A stretch of DNA of 40,367 bases from Chloroflexaceae bacterium (GTDB lineage: Bacteria; Chloroflexota; Chloroflexia; Chloroflexales; Chloroflexaceae), in contig JAAUSY010000016.1 of assembly GCA_012032475.1 (NCBI GenBank), positions 1 through 40,367 on the forward strand, given 5' to 3'. The position numbers were made by a program, and so were the translations under genes. This document shows positions 23,976-33,298 of this stretch, in pieces (position 1 is the first letter of the stretch; each line of letters opens with the position of its first letter). A model generated the notes under the pieces. It worked only from the letters and a program-made list of their open reading frames with translations, did not search any database and had not been told where the DNA came from.

Positions 23976-24677
23976 ATGAACTGGATCTCTTCTTACACTG
24001 CGGAGTGGAGGTCGCCAGGAAACAGCAACGAGGATGGGAATGGGAGGGTGGCCTCTCCATCTCTGCTGATTCCGATGGTTGTCGAAAATACCAATCGGGG
24101 TGAACGGGCGTTCGATATCTTTTCGCGCCTGCTCAAAGAGCGGATTATTTTGCTCGGAACCCCCATTGATGACCAGATAGCCAACCTGATTGTTGCCCAA
24201 CTGTTGTACCTGGACCATGAGGACCCCGAACGGGATGTTTCGCTCTACATCAACAGTCCTGGTGGCTCCATCACGGCGGGGTTGGCAATCTACGACACGA
24301 TGCGCTCAATACGGGCGGATGTCGCGACCTTCTGTCTGGGGATGGCCGGGAGTATGGCAACCCCCCTGCTGGCCGGCGGAGCCAGGGGCAAGCGCTACAG
24401 CCTGCCCCATTCGACCATCCACATGCACCCCGCCGGGGGCGGGGCCCGCGGCTATGCGCCGGATGTGGAGATTATGGCCCGCGAGTTGCTGCGGGAGCAA
24501 CGCATCATTCGCGAGTTGCTCGCCCGCGATACCGGGCAGAGTATCGAACGTATCTCGCGGGATTTTGACCGCGACCTCTTTATGAACCCCCAGGAAGCAG
24601 TCGAATACGGTATCATTGATGATATTATCAACCGCGATGACATGGCGGCGGGCCGCGGAACCAGGGTGGACTTGTAG
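23976..24677 (+). CDS. clpP: ATP-dependent Clp protease proteolytic subunit
   Basis: 233 aa. ATG 23976 is chosen over ATG 23970 because GGGAGG (23964-23969) ends 6 nt before it. Catalytic triad: S126 ([10 protein letters not shown]), H151 (IHMHPAGGG) and D200 (FDRDLFM). [16 protein letters not shown] is the oxyanion/handle region. ClpP forms a barrel of two heptamers fed by ClpX, encoded next. The active-site surroundings are somewhat divergent (GMAGSM where GQAASM is usual, and HPAG where HQP is common), but all catalytic residues are kept. An N-terminal extension of about 30 residues precedes the conserved start [16 protein letters not shown] and may be a processed propeptide. Confidence 0.95.
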   Translation: MNWISSYTAEWRSPGNSNEDGNGRVASPSLLIPMVVENTNRGERAFDIFSRLLKERIILLGTPIDDQIANLIVAQLLYLDHEDPERDVSLYINSPGGSITAGLAIYDTMRSIRADVATFCLGMAGSMATPLLAGGARGKRYSLPHSTIHMHPAGGGARGYAPDVEIMARELLREQRIIRELLARDTGQSIERISRDFDRDLFMNPQEAVEYGIIDDIINRDDMAAGRGTRVDL

Positions 24678-24691
24678 TGGGAGAATTCGGC

Positions 24692-26105
24692 ATGAATCGT
24701 TCTCGAAACAGTGGTCGAGGAGCGTATATCTGTTCTTTTTGTGGTCGGGGACAGGACGAGGTGCGGCGATTGATTGCCGGGCCGGGCACGGTCTTTATCT
24801 GCGATGAGTGCGTGTCTCTGTGCAGCGCCATCATTGCCGAGGAAGCGGAACAGCAAGCGGCTGCCTCGCGCCACAGCAAGATAACCGGACCCTCCCGTCT
24901 CCCCACCCCGCGACGGTTGCGGGAGAAGCTGGACCAGCACGTGATTGGGCAGGAACGCGCCAAGGTGGTGCTTTCGGTTGCGGTCTACAATCACTACAAG
25001 CGGGTCCGCGCCGGGATGAAAGTGGACGATGTGGAGCTGGGCAAGAGCAACATTCTGCTGATGGGGCCGACTGGCTCTGGGAAGACGCTGCTCGCCCAGA
25101 CGCTGGCGCGTATTCTCGATGTGCCCTTTGCGATTGCCGATGCGACCGCGCTCACCGAGGCCGGGTATGTCGGGGAGGATGTGGAGAATATCTTGCTGCG
25201 GCTCATCCAGGCGGCTGAGGGCAATATCGAGCGGGCGCAGAGCGGCATTATCTATATTGACGAGATTGACAAGCTCGCCCGCAAGGGTGACAACCCTTCG
25301 ATTACCCGCGATGTGTCGGGCGAGGGGGTGCAGCAGGCGTTGTTGAAAATCCTCGAAGGGGGGGGTGGCCCATGTGCCGCCGATGCCGGGGCGCAAGCAC
25401 CCGCAGCAGGAATACATCCCCTTCGATACGACGAACGTGCTGTTTATCTGCGGAGGCGCGTTCGAGGGGCTTGACCATATGGTCATGCGCCGGACCAACC
25501 GTGGCAAGACCATCGGCTTTCGCAACGGTCACCCGGTCAATGGGCACCCGGCCAATGGGCACCCGGTCAATGGGCACCCGGCCAACGGTCACCAATTCGG
25601 TAAGACCCCGGCGAATGGAACCAGCGGCAAGGCGGACCTGCTCGCCAATGAGAATGAGTTGACCGATTATCAGGCGCTCGCCCAGATTATCCCCGATGAC
25701 CTGCTGCACTATGGCTTTATCCCTGAATTCATCGGGCGACTGCCGGTGATGGTTGCGCTGGAGCCGCTGGACAAATCCGCAATGATGCGTATTCTCACCG
25801 AGCCGCGGAATGCGCTGGTCAAGCAGTATCAGAAGATGCTGGCGCTGGACCATGTGGAGCTGGAGATTACCGCCGATGCCCTGGAAGCGATTGTGGACCG
25901 CTCGATGGAAATTCGCACCGGCGCCCGGGCGCTCCGGACGATTGTGGAGGATGTGTTGCTGGATGTGATGTACGAAGTGCCATCGCAAGAGCATATCGGA
26001 CGGTGCATCATCAATGCCGAGGTCGTCCACAAGCGCGGGCATCCCATCCTGGTCCCGCGGACGGAACGACCCGATTATCGAACCTACCTGGAAGAAGCCG
26101 TCTAG
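24692..26105 (+). CDS. clpX: ClpX unfoldase, interrupted by a one-base frameshift
   Basis: AAA+ unfoldase that delivers substrates to ClpP. ATG 24692 has GGGAG upstream; GTG 24677 overlaps the clpP stop and is less likely. The N-terminal zinc domain has C14/C17 and C37/C40. Walker A is GPTGSGKT, the pore loop GYVGEDVE, Walker [10 protein letters not shown], and [16 protein letters not shown] and [12 protein letters not shown] follow near the end. After LLKILEG the reading frame changes within a run of eight G (25358-25365); seven G would join [20 protein letters not shown] into a normal protein of about 470 aa. An insertion of [10 protein letters not shown] repeats (25524-25583) follows GKTIGF. 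The stop is at 26105. A homopolymer sequencing error is the simplest explanation, since ClpX is otherwise complete. Confidence 0.94.
25524..25583 (+). repeat. four 15-bp in-frame repeats in clpX ([10 protein letters not shown])
   Basis: Units 25524-25538, 25539-25553, 25554-25568 and 25569-25583 alternate V and A as last residue (a 30-bp super-period). A partial fifth (NGH) follows. Confidence 0.95.
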
Positions 26106-26115
26106 GTCGTGAGCT

Positions 26116-26853
26116 ATGCCCCACCCATACAAAACCACCTCTTCACGGTCAGCCGAAGAACCGCAGCGGCGGCGTATCCTCATTGCGGATGATGACCCGA
26201 ATATTGCCCGGTTCATCCAGATTACCCTGGAGAACCCGCAATATGAAGTCGTCGCAGTTGAAAATGGGCTGGAGGCCATCAAGACGTTCGAAGAAGGCGA
26301 GTTCGATGTGGTCATCCTGGATGTGATGATGCCCTACGTGGATGGTTTCCAGGCGTGCGAACGTATCCGTGAACACAGCGATGTCCCGATTATCATTCTG
26401 ACGTCGCGGGATGGGACCGACGATGTGGTGCATGGGTTCGAACTGGGAGCGGATGACTATATCACCAAGCCGTTCAAGATTGCCGAGTTGATGGCTCGCC
26501 TGGAATCTATCTTGCGCCGCGTGGCGACCCGCAATGTGCGCAAGGCTCCGCCGGTGGTGCGGGTGGGCGAGCTTGAGATTGATGAACCCCGCCACCGCGT
26601 CACGGTGCGGGGAAACGAGGTGGCGCTCACCCCGATGGAGTTTGAGTTGCTCTACTTCCTGGCGGCCAATGCCGGACGTGTCTTCGACCGCGAAACGCTC
26701 TTCCGCGAGGTATGGGGCTATGAGTATGTCGGAGAAACGAACCTGGTTGATGTGTGTGTGCGTCGCCTGCGCGAAAAGGTCGAAGTCAAGCCGTCCCATC
26801 CGCGGATTATTCTCACCGTGCGGGGGGTGGGCTATAAACTAGCGGATACTTGA
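26116..26853 (+). CDS. OmpR/PhoB-family response regulator
   Basis: 245 aa. A disordered 18-residue N-terminus precedes the receiver (RRRILIADDDPNI), with phospho-acceptor D69 (VVILDVMMPYVDGF), Thr in IILTSRDG and Lys in YITKPFKI. The C-terminal winged helix (about 140-245) has LTPMEFELLYFLAANAGRV, ETLFREVWGYEYVGETNLVDV (as pieces LFREVWGYEYVG and NLVDVCVRRLREKVE) and ILTVRGVGYKL. No kinase is adjacent; it lies 10 nt after clpX and is immediately followed by upp, so it is part of the same run of plus-strand genes. Target genes unknown. Confidence 0.94.
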   Translation: MPHPYKTTSSRSAEEPQRRRILIADDDPNIARFIQITLENPQYEVVAVENGLEAIKTFEEGEFDVVILDVMMPYVDGFQACERIREHSDVPIIILTSRDGTDDVVHGFELGADDYITKPFKIAELMARLESILRRVATRNVRKAPPVVRVGELEIDEPRHRVTVRGNEVALTPMEFELLYFLAANAGRVFDRETLFREVWGYEYVGETNLVDVCVRRLREKVEVKPSHPRIILTVRGVGYKLADT

Positions 26854-27507
26854 TTGAACGAACACGGTCCTTTTTCCATTCCAGAGAACGTTTATGTTTC
26901 TCAGCATCCCCTGGTGCAGCACAAGCTGGCGCTCATGCGGAGCCACTTTACCGAGTCCCGCAAGTTTCGGATGCTGCTGCGGGAAATATCCCTGTTGTTG
27001 TTCTATGAGGCCAGCCAGGATATCCCGGTGGCCCCACTGACGGTTCAGACCCCCATTGACCGCTGTCCGGGCTTTGAGATTTCGGTGCGGGTGGGGCTGA
27101 TGGCCGTGCTGCGGGCCGGTATTGGGATGGCCGAGGCTATTCTCGATATCCTCCCGGCGGTGCCGGTCTGGCACATCGGCATCTACCGGGACCATGAAAC
27201 GCTGGAGCCGGTGACGTATTATGATAACCCTCCTTCGCAGGAAGACATTGACCTGACATTTGTGCTCGACCCGATGCTGGCAACGGGAGGGACCGCCGTT
27301 GAGGCGATAGATATTTTGAAGGAATATTGGGGAGCCAGCCGTATCAAGTTTCTGGGGATTATCGCGGCTCCCCAGGGCATTCGCACGCTGCTGAAGGCGC
27401 ACCCCGATGTGTCCATCCATCTGGCGGCCATTGACAGCCATCTCAATGACCAGGGCTATATCGTTCCGGGGTTGGGCGATGCTGGAGATCGTCAGTTTGA
27501 CACATGA
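26854..27507 (+). CDS. upp: uracil phosphoribosyltransferase
   Basis: 217 aa. Salvages uracil with PRPP to UMP. Begins with TTG 26854, directly abutting the preceding TGA; no ATG precedes the conserved VYVSQHPLVQHKLALMR start. PRPP-binding loop: VLDPMLATGGTAVEAID. Uracil-binding segment near the end: YIVPGLGDAGDR. The protein ends at QFDT, slightly shorter than the common RIFGTK ending, but the active-site residues are present. The stop overlaps the start of the WecA-like gene (ATGA). Confidence 0.93.
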   Translation: MNEHGPFSIPENVYVSQHPLVQHKLALMRSHFTESRKFRMLLREISLLLFYEASQDIPVAPLTVQTPIDRCPGFEISVRVGLMAVLRAGIGMAEAILDILPAVPVWHIGIYRDHETLEPVTYYDNPPSQEDIDLTFVLDPMLATGGTAVEAIDILKEYWGASRIKFLGIIAAPQGIRTLLKAHPDVSIHLAAIDSHLNDQGYIVPGLGDAGDRQFDT

Positions 27508-28679
27508 TGAATATGATGATGGCTGCCCTGGTTCTGGTTGTGACCGGCGGGGGGGCCGCATTTCTGACGGCATTGCTGGTTCCTCCGGTCACGCGCCTGA
27601 GCACCCGTAAGGGGTGGTTGGCCCACCCCGGCCCGCGCCACATCCACCAGTCCCCCACGCCAACGGTCGGGGGACTGGCTATTCTGGGGGGGGTGGTGGG
27701 GGCGCTTGTCCTGTCGCTCGTGCTCGAATCGCTCTCTCCCTTGCTCCAACGCTCCCCCTACGAGCATCTCCGGTTGGGGTTGCTGCTGGCCGGGGCCGCC
27801 ATGGTTGCGGGGGTCAGCTTCCTGGACGATGTGCGCCCGCTTGCGGCCAGTTTGCGCCTGGGGGTTCATATCGGGGCGGCGCTGGTCGTGGTCGGTCCCT
27901 ACCTGTGGGACCAGACCCTGTACCCTGATGCGAATGGATACCTGACCGAGGCCCGCGGTATCATTCTGACCGCGTTTAACTTCCCCTTCATTGACCAGGT
28001 CCATCTGCATGCCCTCAGTCCGTGGCTGGCGGTCGGGGCAACCATTGTCTGGGTCGTCGGGCTGCAAAATATGCTCAACTGGGTGGATGGGCTGGACGGC
28101 CTGGCCGCCGGGGTGACGCTCATTGCGGCGCTGGTGCTGACGCTGCATTCGCTGCATCTGGGGCAGTGGACGGTGGCGCTGCTGCCGCTGGCGCTGGCGG
28201 GGGCCTGTGCCGGGTTCCTGCCGTTCAACGTCCATCCGGCGCAGACGTTTATGGGCGATGTGGGGGCGATGACCCTGGGCTATGTGCTGGCCGCCAGTGC
28301 TATCATTGGCGGGGCCAAGCTCGCCACGGCGCTGCTGGTGCTGGCAGTTCCGCTCGTAGATATGGCCTGGCTCATTCTCTGGCGGCTGCGGCACGGGCGG
28401 TCGGCGGCGTCGCCAGGGCGCGACCATTTGCACCACCGCCTGGTAGACCTGGGGTTTTCGCAGCGCCAGGTGGCGGGTTTCTACTACGTCTTGAGCGCGG
28501 CTTCCGGGAGTATCGCGCTGCTCGATTGGATAACGCCTGCGGCCAAGCTGGTGGCCCTGGCGGCGATGGGGATGCTGGTCATGACGATCATCTGGTCGGT
28601 GTCACGGCGGCCCGCGCCTGTGGTGCGCAACCAGCCAGTACCAGAGGGAAATACTGATGATGAGCAAAGGGGTTCATAA
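27504..28679 (+). CDS. undecaprenyl-phosphate sugar-1-phosphate transferase (WecA/TagO-like)
   Basis: 391 aa with ATG overlapping the upp stop. Polytopic membrane enzyme that transfers a GlcNAc-1-P-type group to undecaprenyl phosphate, starting cell-wall or surface polysaccharide assembly. Family motifs: [24 protein letters not shown] (Mg-binding Asp pair), [33 protein letters not shown], and the HHR-type cytoplasmic loop [15 protein letters not shown]. About ten to eleven helices. The C-terminus is a short charged tail. WecA and TagO subtypes cannot be separated here. Neighbours do not identify the polymer made. Confidence 0.9.
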   Translation: MMNMMMAALVLVVTGGGAAFLTALLVPPVTRLSTRKGWLAHPGPRHIHQSPTPTVGGLAILGGVVGALVLSLVLESLSPLLQRSPYEHLRLGLLLAGAAMVAGVSFLDDVRPLAASLRLGVHIGAALVVVGPYLWDQTLYPDANGYLTEARGIILTAFNFPFIDQVHLHALSPWLAVGATIVWVVGLQNMLNWVDGLDGLAAGVTLIAALVLTLHSLHLGQWTVALLPLALAGACAGFLPFNVHPAQTFMGDVGAMTLGYVLAASAIIGGAKLATALLVLAVPLVDMAWLILWRLRHGRSAASPGRDHLHHRLVDLGFSQRQVAGFYYVLSAASGSIALLDWITPAAKLVALAAMGMLVMTIIWSVSRRPAPVVRNQPVPEGNTDDEQRGS

Positions 28680-28681
28680 CC

Positions 28682-29146
28682 ATGACGACCACCCATCTTT
28701 TTGTGACTTCGATGAGCCTGCCACTCCCGCGTGAGCAGGTGTTCCCGTTCTTTTCCGATGCCGCCAACCTGGAGCGTATCACCCCCCCGGAGTTACAGTT
28801 TCGTATCCTGACCCCCCAACCCATCTCCATCGCTGAGGGGACGTTGATAGACTATCAGATATCCCTGTTCGGGGTGCCGATGCTCTGGCAGACGCGCATT
28901 GCTCGCTGGCAACCGCCCGAAGCGTTTGTTGATGAGCAGGTGCGTGGCCCCTATGCGTTCTGGCAACATACCCACCACTTTGACGAGCGCCAGGGGGCCG
29001 CAGGGCGGGAGACGGTGATGGAGGACCGCGTGCGCTATCGGTTGCCGCTGGACCCGCTGAGCGCTCTCGTTCACCCGCTCATCCGACTGCAACTGCACCG
29101 CATCTTCCGCTATCGCCAGGCTATGGTGAGGCAGTGGTTCGGGTAG
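28682..29146 (+). CDS. SRPBCC-family (START-like) protein
   Basis: 154 aa, starting 2 nt after the WecA-like stop. The pattern [49 protein letters not shown] and [12 protein letters not shown] is that of SRPBCC ligand-binding proteins found beside membrane or cell-wall genes and often named cyclase/dehydrase-like. A deep hydrophobic cavity is expected; the ligand is unknown. Probably the last gene of the upp-wecA run. Confidence 0.85.
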   Translation: MTTTHLFVTSMSLPLPREQVFPFFSDAANLERITPPELQFRILTPQPISIAEGTLIDYQISLFGVPMLWQTRIARWQPPEAFVDEQVRGPYAFWQHTHHFDERQGAAGRETVMEDRVRYRLPLDPLSALVHPLIRLQLHRIFRYRQAMVRQWFG

Positions 29147-29217
29147 CGCCCGCTAGGTACCGGGCGCAGGCGCAGGTCAGGTCCATGGCCGAATCTGTCT
29201 GAATGACCGGCAAAGTC

Positions 29218-29226
29218 TGGTACAAT
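29218..29226 (+). promoter_or_regulatory. extended -10 for the coiled-coil gene
   Basis: TGG-TACAAT, 57 nt before the ATG at 29284; no good -35. Confidence 0.5.
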
Positions 29227-29283
29227 AGGGTAGGAAGGAAAGATTGAGGGCGTCCTGGTTCACGACAGGAGGGTTTGATATCC

Positions 29284-30099
29284 ATGGCAACGGCTCCACT
29301 CGGCCCGCGCGTCAGGCGATTGGAAGATCTGGTGGCTGAAATGACGAGCAGCATCATGACTATGTCTCGCAGGGTTGACCGCCTCACCGAGAACATTGAC
29401 CGGCTGTCCTACGAAATGCGCCAGGAGATGCGCGAATTCAGACAGGAGATGCGCGAATCGCACGAACATTTCTCGCAGGAGATGCGCGAATCGCACGAAC
29501 ATTTCTCGCAGGAGATGCGCGAATCGCATGAGCGCTTCGAAGCGAGAATGGAAGCCTCGCACGAGCGCTTCAAGGCAGAGATGCGCGAATCGCACGAACA
29601 TCTCTCGCAGGAGATGCGCACGTTCAAGGACAACGCCGAACGCGAGGACCGGAAATTGCGCCAGCATCTTGCCGAAGTATCCGACCGGATGGGAACCCTC
29701 GCCGAAGACCTGATCGCCCCCAGTATTCCGGGCATCCTGAAGCAGGTGGTCAACTGTTCGGACACCCCTACCATGTCCGGCGTCCGCATCCAGCGTCGGA
29801 GCGGTGATCGTTTCCAGGAGTATGACGTCCTGGTGGTCTGTCGAGAATATGCCTTGATCAACGAAACCAAGAGTCGCATGCGAACGACCGATATTCCGGC
29901 CTTCGCTGAGGTGCTGCGCAATGCGCGTGAGTTCTTGCCAGAATACGCCGACAAACAGATCATCGGGGCCCTGGCCGGCCTCTACCTGGACCAGTCTATG
30001 GTGACCTACGGGGAGCGCCAGGGTCTCATCATGCTCGGCATCGTGGGCGGGTTGGTCGAGGTGCTCAATCGTCCGGGCTTTGTTCCGCTGGTGTTCTGA
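29284..30099 (+). CDS. hendecad coiled-coil protein with PD-(D/E)XK-like C-terminal domain
   Basis: 271 aa. ATG 29284 has AGGAGGG 10 nt upstream; TTG 29275 lies too close to it. Residues about 10-130 are a long coiled coil built of 11-residue units (QEMRESHEHFS and variants). The C-terminal domain (about 155-271) shows the nuclease-fold signature: an Asp strand (EYDVLVVCREYALI) followed by NETKSRM, i.e. D-...-E-x-K. It resembles the DUF3782-like group common in Chloroflexota and cyanobacteria, where activity is unproven. No signal or membrane segment. A single gene with its own promoter. It could act in DNA repair near radA, or as a toxin or defence factor; the context does not decide. Confidence 0.8.
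   Translation: MATAPLGPRVRRLEDLVAEMTSSIMTMSRRVDRLTENIDRLSYEMRQEMREFRQEMRESHEHFSQEMRESHEHFSQEMRESHERFEARMEASHERFKAEMRESHEHLSQEMRTFKDNAEREDRKLRQHLAEVSDRMGTLAEDLIAPSIPGILKQVVNCSDTPTMSGVRIQRRSGDRFQEYDVLVVCREYALINETKSRMRTTDIPAFAEVLRNAREFLPEYADKQIIGALAGLYLDQSMVTYGERQGLIMLGIVGGLVEVLNRPGFVPLVF
29443..29541 (+). repeat. 33-bp tandem repeats encoding 11-residue coiled-coil units
   Basis: The units at 29443-29475 and 29476-29508 are identical; the third (29509-29541) diverges after RESHE. Confidence 0.95.
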
Positions 30100-30172
30100 C
30101 GGCTTCCGTCTTCGGGTTGCTGCTCTGCTGTGGCCGAATTGCCCCCTCTGGTGTTTCTCCTTCGCTCTGCCG

Positions 30173-30181
30173 TGGTATAAT
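30173..30181 (+). promoter_or_regulatory. radA extended -10 element
   Basis: TGG-TATAAT, 46 nt before radA; the -35 is weak. Confidence 0.6.
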
Positions 30182-30227
30182 GCAGAAAACATATTCAATT
30201 TCAATGATCGGCTGATGGGCTAAAACC

Positions 30228-31616
30228 ATGGCAAAGACCCATACCTCGTTTGTTTGTCAGCAGTGTGGCGCACGATATACCCGCTGGATGGGCAAGTGTC
30301 CCGACTGTGACACCTGGGACAGCCTGGTTGAACAGGTCGAAAGCCGCGGTGCTTCGTCTCCAACCCGGTCCCCCCACCACGCCAGCGTTCGCCCGGTGCT
30401 CCTGCAAGAAATTGATACCAACGATGGTGAACGCCTGCCGGTGCTCGGTCACGAGTTTGCCCAGGTGCTTGGAGGTGGCCTTGTCCCTGGCTCCGTGGTG
30501 CTGATCGGGGGAGACCCCGGCATTGGCAAGACTACCCTGCTCTCGCAGGTGGGGGGGCATTTTGCCAGCCAGGTCGGGACCGTGCTCTACGTCAGCGCCG
30601 AAGAATCGGCGTTGCAAATCAAACTCCGGACCGAACGCCTCGGTCTCCACCCCGAACGGCTCTATGTCTCCTCGGAGACCTGCTTGAATGCCATTTTGAA
30701 CCACATCCGGGAACTGAGTCCGCGCCTGGTCATTGTCGACTCCATTCAGACGGTCTACCTGGAGGAGCTTTCATCGGCGGCCGGGAGTGTGAGCCAGGTC
30801 CGCGAGTGTGCGCTCCAATTGCTCCACCTCGCCAAAGAACAGCATATCCCCATGTTCCTCGTCGGTCATGTGACGAAGGAAGGGACGATTGCCGGGCCGC
30901 GGGTGCTGGAGCACATTGTAGATACCGTGCTCTACCTCGAAGGGGAGCGCTTCCACCAGTATCGCCTGCTGCGCGGGGTGAAAAACCGCTTTGGGAGCAC
31001 CAACGAGGTGGGAGTGTTTGAGATGACGCAGCACGGGATGGTAGAGGTGCCCAACCCCTCGCAGGTCTTTCTGGCCGAACGCAACGCCGGGGCCCCTGGT
31101 TCAACGATTGCCGTCACGCTGGAAGGAACCCGTCCGCTGCTGGTCGAGGTCCAGGCGCTCACCTCGCACACGGGCAACGCCCAACCGCGCCGCACCGCCA
31201 ATGGATTTGACGTCAACCGTCTCGTGATGCTCATTGCGGTGCTGACCAAACGGGTCGGATTGCCGCTGTTCAATCAGGATATCTACGTGAACATTGTTGG
31301 GGGGTTGCGCATCAGCGAACCAGCCGCAGACCTTGCGGTTGCCATCGCCATCGCCTCGTCCTATCGGAACCAGCGCATTGACCCGAACCTGGCCCTGGTG
31401 GGCGAAATCGGGCTTTCGGGCGAACTGCGCAGTGTCAGCCAGCTGGATCGGCGGGTGAGCGAGGCCGCCCGTCTTGGCTTTCGGCGGGTTGTGACCCCGG
31501 TGGTCGGACCATCCCAGGAGGCTCCCCCGGCTCCGGCAACCGAAGGCCTGTCAATCCACGCGGTCCGTTCGCTTGCCGAAGTCGTGATGATGGTGCTCCC
31601 CAAAGACGAGGGATGA
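30228..31616 (+). CDS. radA: DNA repair protein RadA/Sms
   Basis: 462 aa. Branch-migration ATPase of homologous recombination. N-terminal zinc finger (CQQCGARYTRWMGKCPDC), Walker A GGDPGIGKTTLL, Walker B LVIVDSIQTV, the RadA-specific KNRFGSTNEVGVFEM motif and a C-terminal Lon-like domain (NIVGGLRISEPAADLAVA). Full length with all signatures. The start is ATG 30228; a weak ribosome site. The stop overlaps an upstream ATG of the PIN gene, suggesting co-transcription. Confidence 0.96.
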   Translation: MAKTHTSFVCQQCGARYTRWMGKCPDCDTWDSLVEQVESRGASSPTRSPHHASVRPVLLQEIDTNDGERLPVLGHEFAQVLGGGLVPGSVVLIGGDPGIGKTTLLSQVGGHFASQVGTVLYVSAEESALQIKLRTERLGLHPERLYVSSETCLNAILNHIRELSPRLVIVDSIQTVYLEELSSAAGSVSQVRECALQLLHLAKEQHIPMFLVGHVTKEGTIAGPRVLEHIVDTVLYLEGERFHQYRLLRGVKNRFGSTNEVGVFEMTQHGMVEVPNPSQVFLAERNAGAPGSTIAVTLEGTRPLLVEVQALTSHTGNAQPRRTANGFDVNRLVMLIAVLTKRVGLPLFNQDIYVNIVGGLRISEPAADLAVAIAIASSYRNQRIDPNLALVGEIGLSGELRSVSQLDRRVSEAARLGFRRVVTPVVGPSQEAPPAPATEGLSIHAVRSLAEVVMMVLPKDEG

Positions 31617-31633
31617 AAGAAGGGTCGTATCCC

Positions 31634-32724
31634 ATGCGCGTGAGTCTGAACTTTCTGGTCCGCATCACCGGCATGCTCGTGCTGGCCTACCTCGGAGCCG
31701 ATATCGGCATCTCCCTTTCTGGCCCCACCCCCGATGCGACCGAACTGCTTGCCACCCAGTTGTTGATGCTGGCCGGGGCGGGGTTGGGGTTGCTGGCAAC
31801 TCCGCGCCTGACCATCGAACCCATCCGCGATTTGCTCATCCACACCCGCACGGTCCCCCTGGTCGAAATCCTCTTTATCGCCAGCGGCGGGCTGATCGGA
31901 CTGCTCTTCGGGGTGCTGCTGACCTTCCCCCTGAGCCTGCTCCCTTCTCCCCTGGGGCAATACCTCCCCATTGCGCTGTCGCTCGTCTTCACCTATGTCG
32001 GAACGATGATTTTTGTGCTGCACCAGCGCGGGGTGCATGACCTCATCCGGGTCTTTCGGCGTGCTTCTCCTTCCTCTGCCGGCGGTCTCTCGCTGCTCCC
32101 GCGCTCTCACAACGCTACCTGCTCGACACCAGCGCCATCATTGACGGGCGCATTGCCGCCATGGGCAAGACGGGCTTCTTGCAGGGCACCCTGGTGGTGC
32201 CGCAGTTTGTCCTGAACGAAATCCAGACCCTCGCGGATTCGAGCGACGAACTGCGCCGCAGCAAAGGGCGTCGCGGGCTAGAATTGCTCGGCCAGATGCA
32301 GAAAGACCCCTCGCTCACCATAGATTTCGCCGAGGTGGATATCAGCGACATGACCCGGGTGGATGACAAGCTCGTGGTGGTTGCCCGCCAGTATCAGTGC
32401 CCGATTATCACCAACGACTTCAATCTCAACCGCGTGGCCGAATTGCAGGGCGTGAAGGTGCTCAACCTGAACCGCCTGAGCGACGCCCTCCGGCCGCCGG
32501 TCATCCAGGACCAGCGGTTGGAAGTGCTCATTCGCAACGAGGGGAATGCCCGGCAGCAGGGTGTAGGCTACCTGGACGACGGCACCCCGGTGATTGTCGA
32601 AGATGCCCGCAAGCTCATCGGCCACCGCGTCGAAGTCACGGTGACGCGGCTCCACCAGACCCACACCGGGCGGCTCGTCTTTGCCAACCTCATCAATGGC
32701 CGAAGGGATGAACCGTCATCATAA
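31634..32724 (+). CDS. PIN-TRAM domain membrane protein (YacL-like), interrupted by a one-base frameshift
   Basis: ATG 31634 has AAGAAGGG upstream; ATG 31613 overlaps the radA end. The first part has four membrane helices ([21 protein letters not shown] (in part), [30 protein letters not shown]). Near 32098-32100 the frame changes. Adding one C to the CCC run would join LSLL to the PIN domain start [15 protein letters not shown], where the conserved Asp sits. The remainder has [35 protein letters not shown] and a C-terminal TRAM domain ([18 protein letters not shown]). Together this matches the usual YacL-type arrangement of about 360 aa. RNase activity is expected from the PIN fold but unproven for this family. 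A third homopolymer break of the same kind as in glnA and clpX. Confidence 0.88.
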
Positions 32725-32725
32725 A

Positions 32726-32749
32726 AAACGGGTCCCAAGCAACCCGTTT
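32726..32749. terminator. hairpin between the PIN gene and dtd, T-run on the minus strand
   Basis: AAACGGGT (32726-32733) pairs with ACCCGTTT (32742-32749) around an 8-nt loop. On the minus strand it is followed by six T, a good intrinsic terminator shape; on the plus strand only three T follow. It may end plus-strand transcripts weakly and stop antisense transcription more effectively. Confidence 0.5.
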
Positions 32750-32786
32750 CGCGCCACTCGCGACTGATAGATAGGACGAGGATATA

Positions 32787-32795
32787 TGGTATCAT
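32787..32795 (+). promoter_or_regulatory. dtd extended -10 element
   Basis: TGG-TATCAT, 15 nt before dtd; it would give a very short leader or serve upstream initiation only. Confidence 0.35.
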
Positions 32796-32810
32796 GAGGA
32801 AAGGGGCAGT

Positions 32811-33281
32811 ATGCGGGCCATTCTCCAGCGGGTTTCATCGGCGTCGGTCACGGTAGACCAGGCCGTGGTCGGAGCTATCGGGTCCGGGTTGCTGGCACTG
32901 GTCGGGGTGACATCGGGCGATGGCGAAGCCGAAGCAACCTTGCTGGCCGAGAAAACCGTGACCCTCCGCATCTTTGCTGATGAGGAGGGTCGTTTCAACC
33001 ATTCGGTGCTCGACATTGGGGGGGCCATCCTGGTGGTCTCTCAGTTTACGCTGTATGCAGACGTTCGCAAGGGGCGGCGACCGAGCTTTCTGGATGCGGC
33101 CCCCCCGGAGATTGCGGTTCCCCTGGTGGAAACCTATGCCGCGGCGCTCCGGGCATCCGGAGCCAGCATCGAAATGGGCCGCTTCGGGGCGATGATGCAG
33201 GTGGCCCTGGTCAACGACGGGCCGGTGACCATTGTGCTCGATAGTGAGGTATTCAAACAACCACGGCGCTCCGGGAGGTAA
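32811..33281 (+). CDS. dtd: D-aminoacyl-tRNA deacylase
   Basis: 156 aa. Removes D-amino acids (and Gly from tRNA-Ala) mischarged onto tRNA. Signature motifs [17 protein letters not shown] (catalytic SQxT) and VNDGPVTI (the GP motif) are present. Starts ATG 32811 with AAGGGG upstream. The rsbT-like gene begins 17 nt after its stop, so dtd may lead the rsbT-rsbX-kinase transcript. Confidence 0.96.
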   Translation: MRAILQRVSSASVTVDQAVVGAIGSGLLALVGVTSGDGEAEATLLAEKTVTLRIFADEEGRFNHSVLDIGGAILVVSQFTLYADVRKGRRPSFLDAAPPEIAVPLVETYAAALRASGASIEMGRFGAMMQVALVNDGPVTIVLDSEVFKQPRRSGR

Positions 33282-33298
33282 GGGAAAACCGAGAGACT

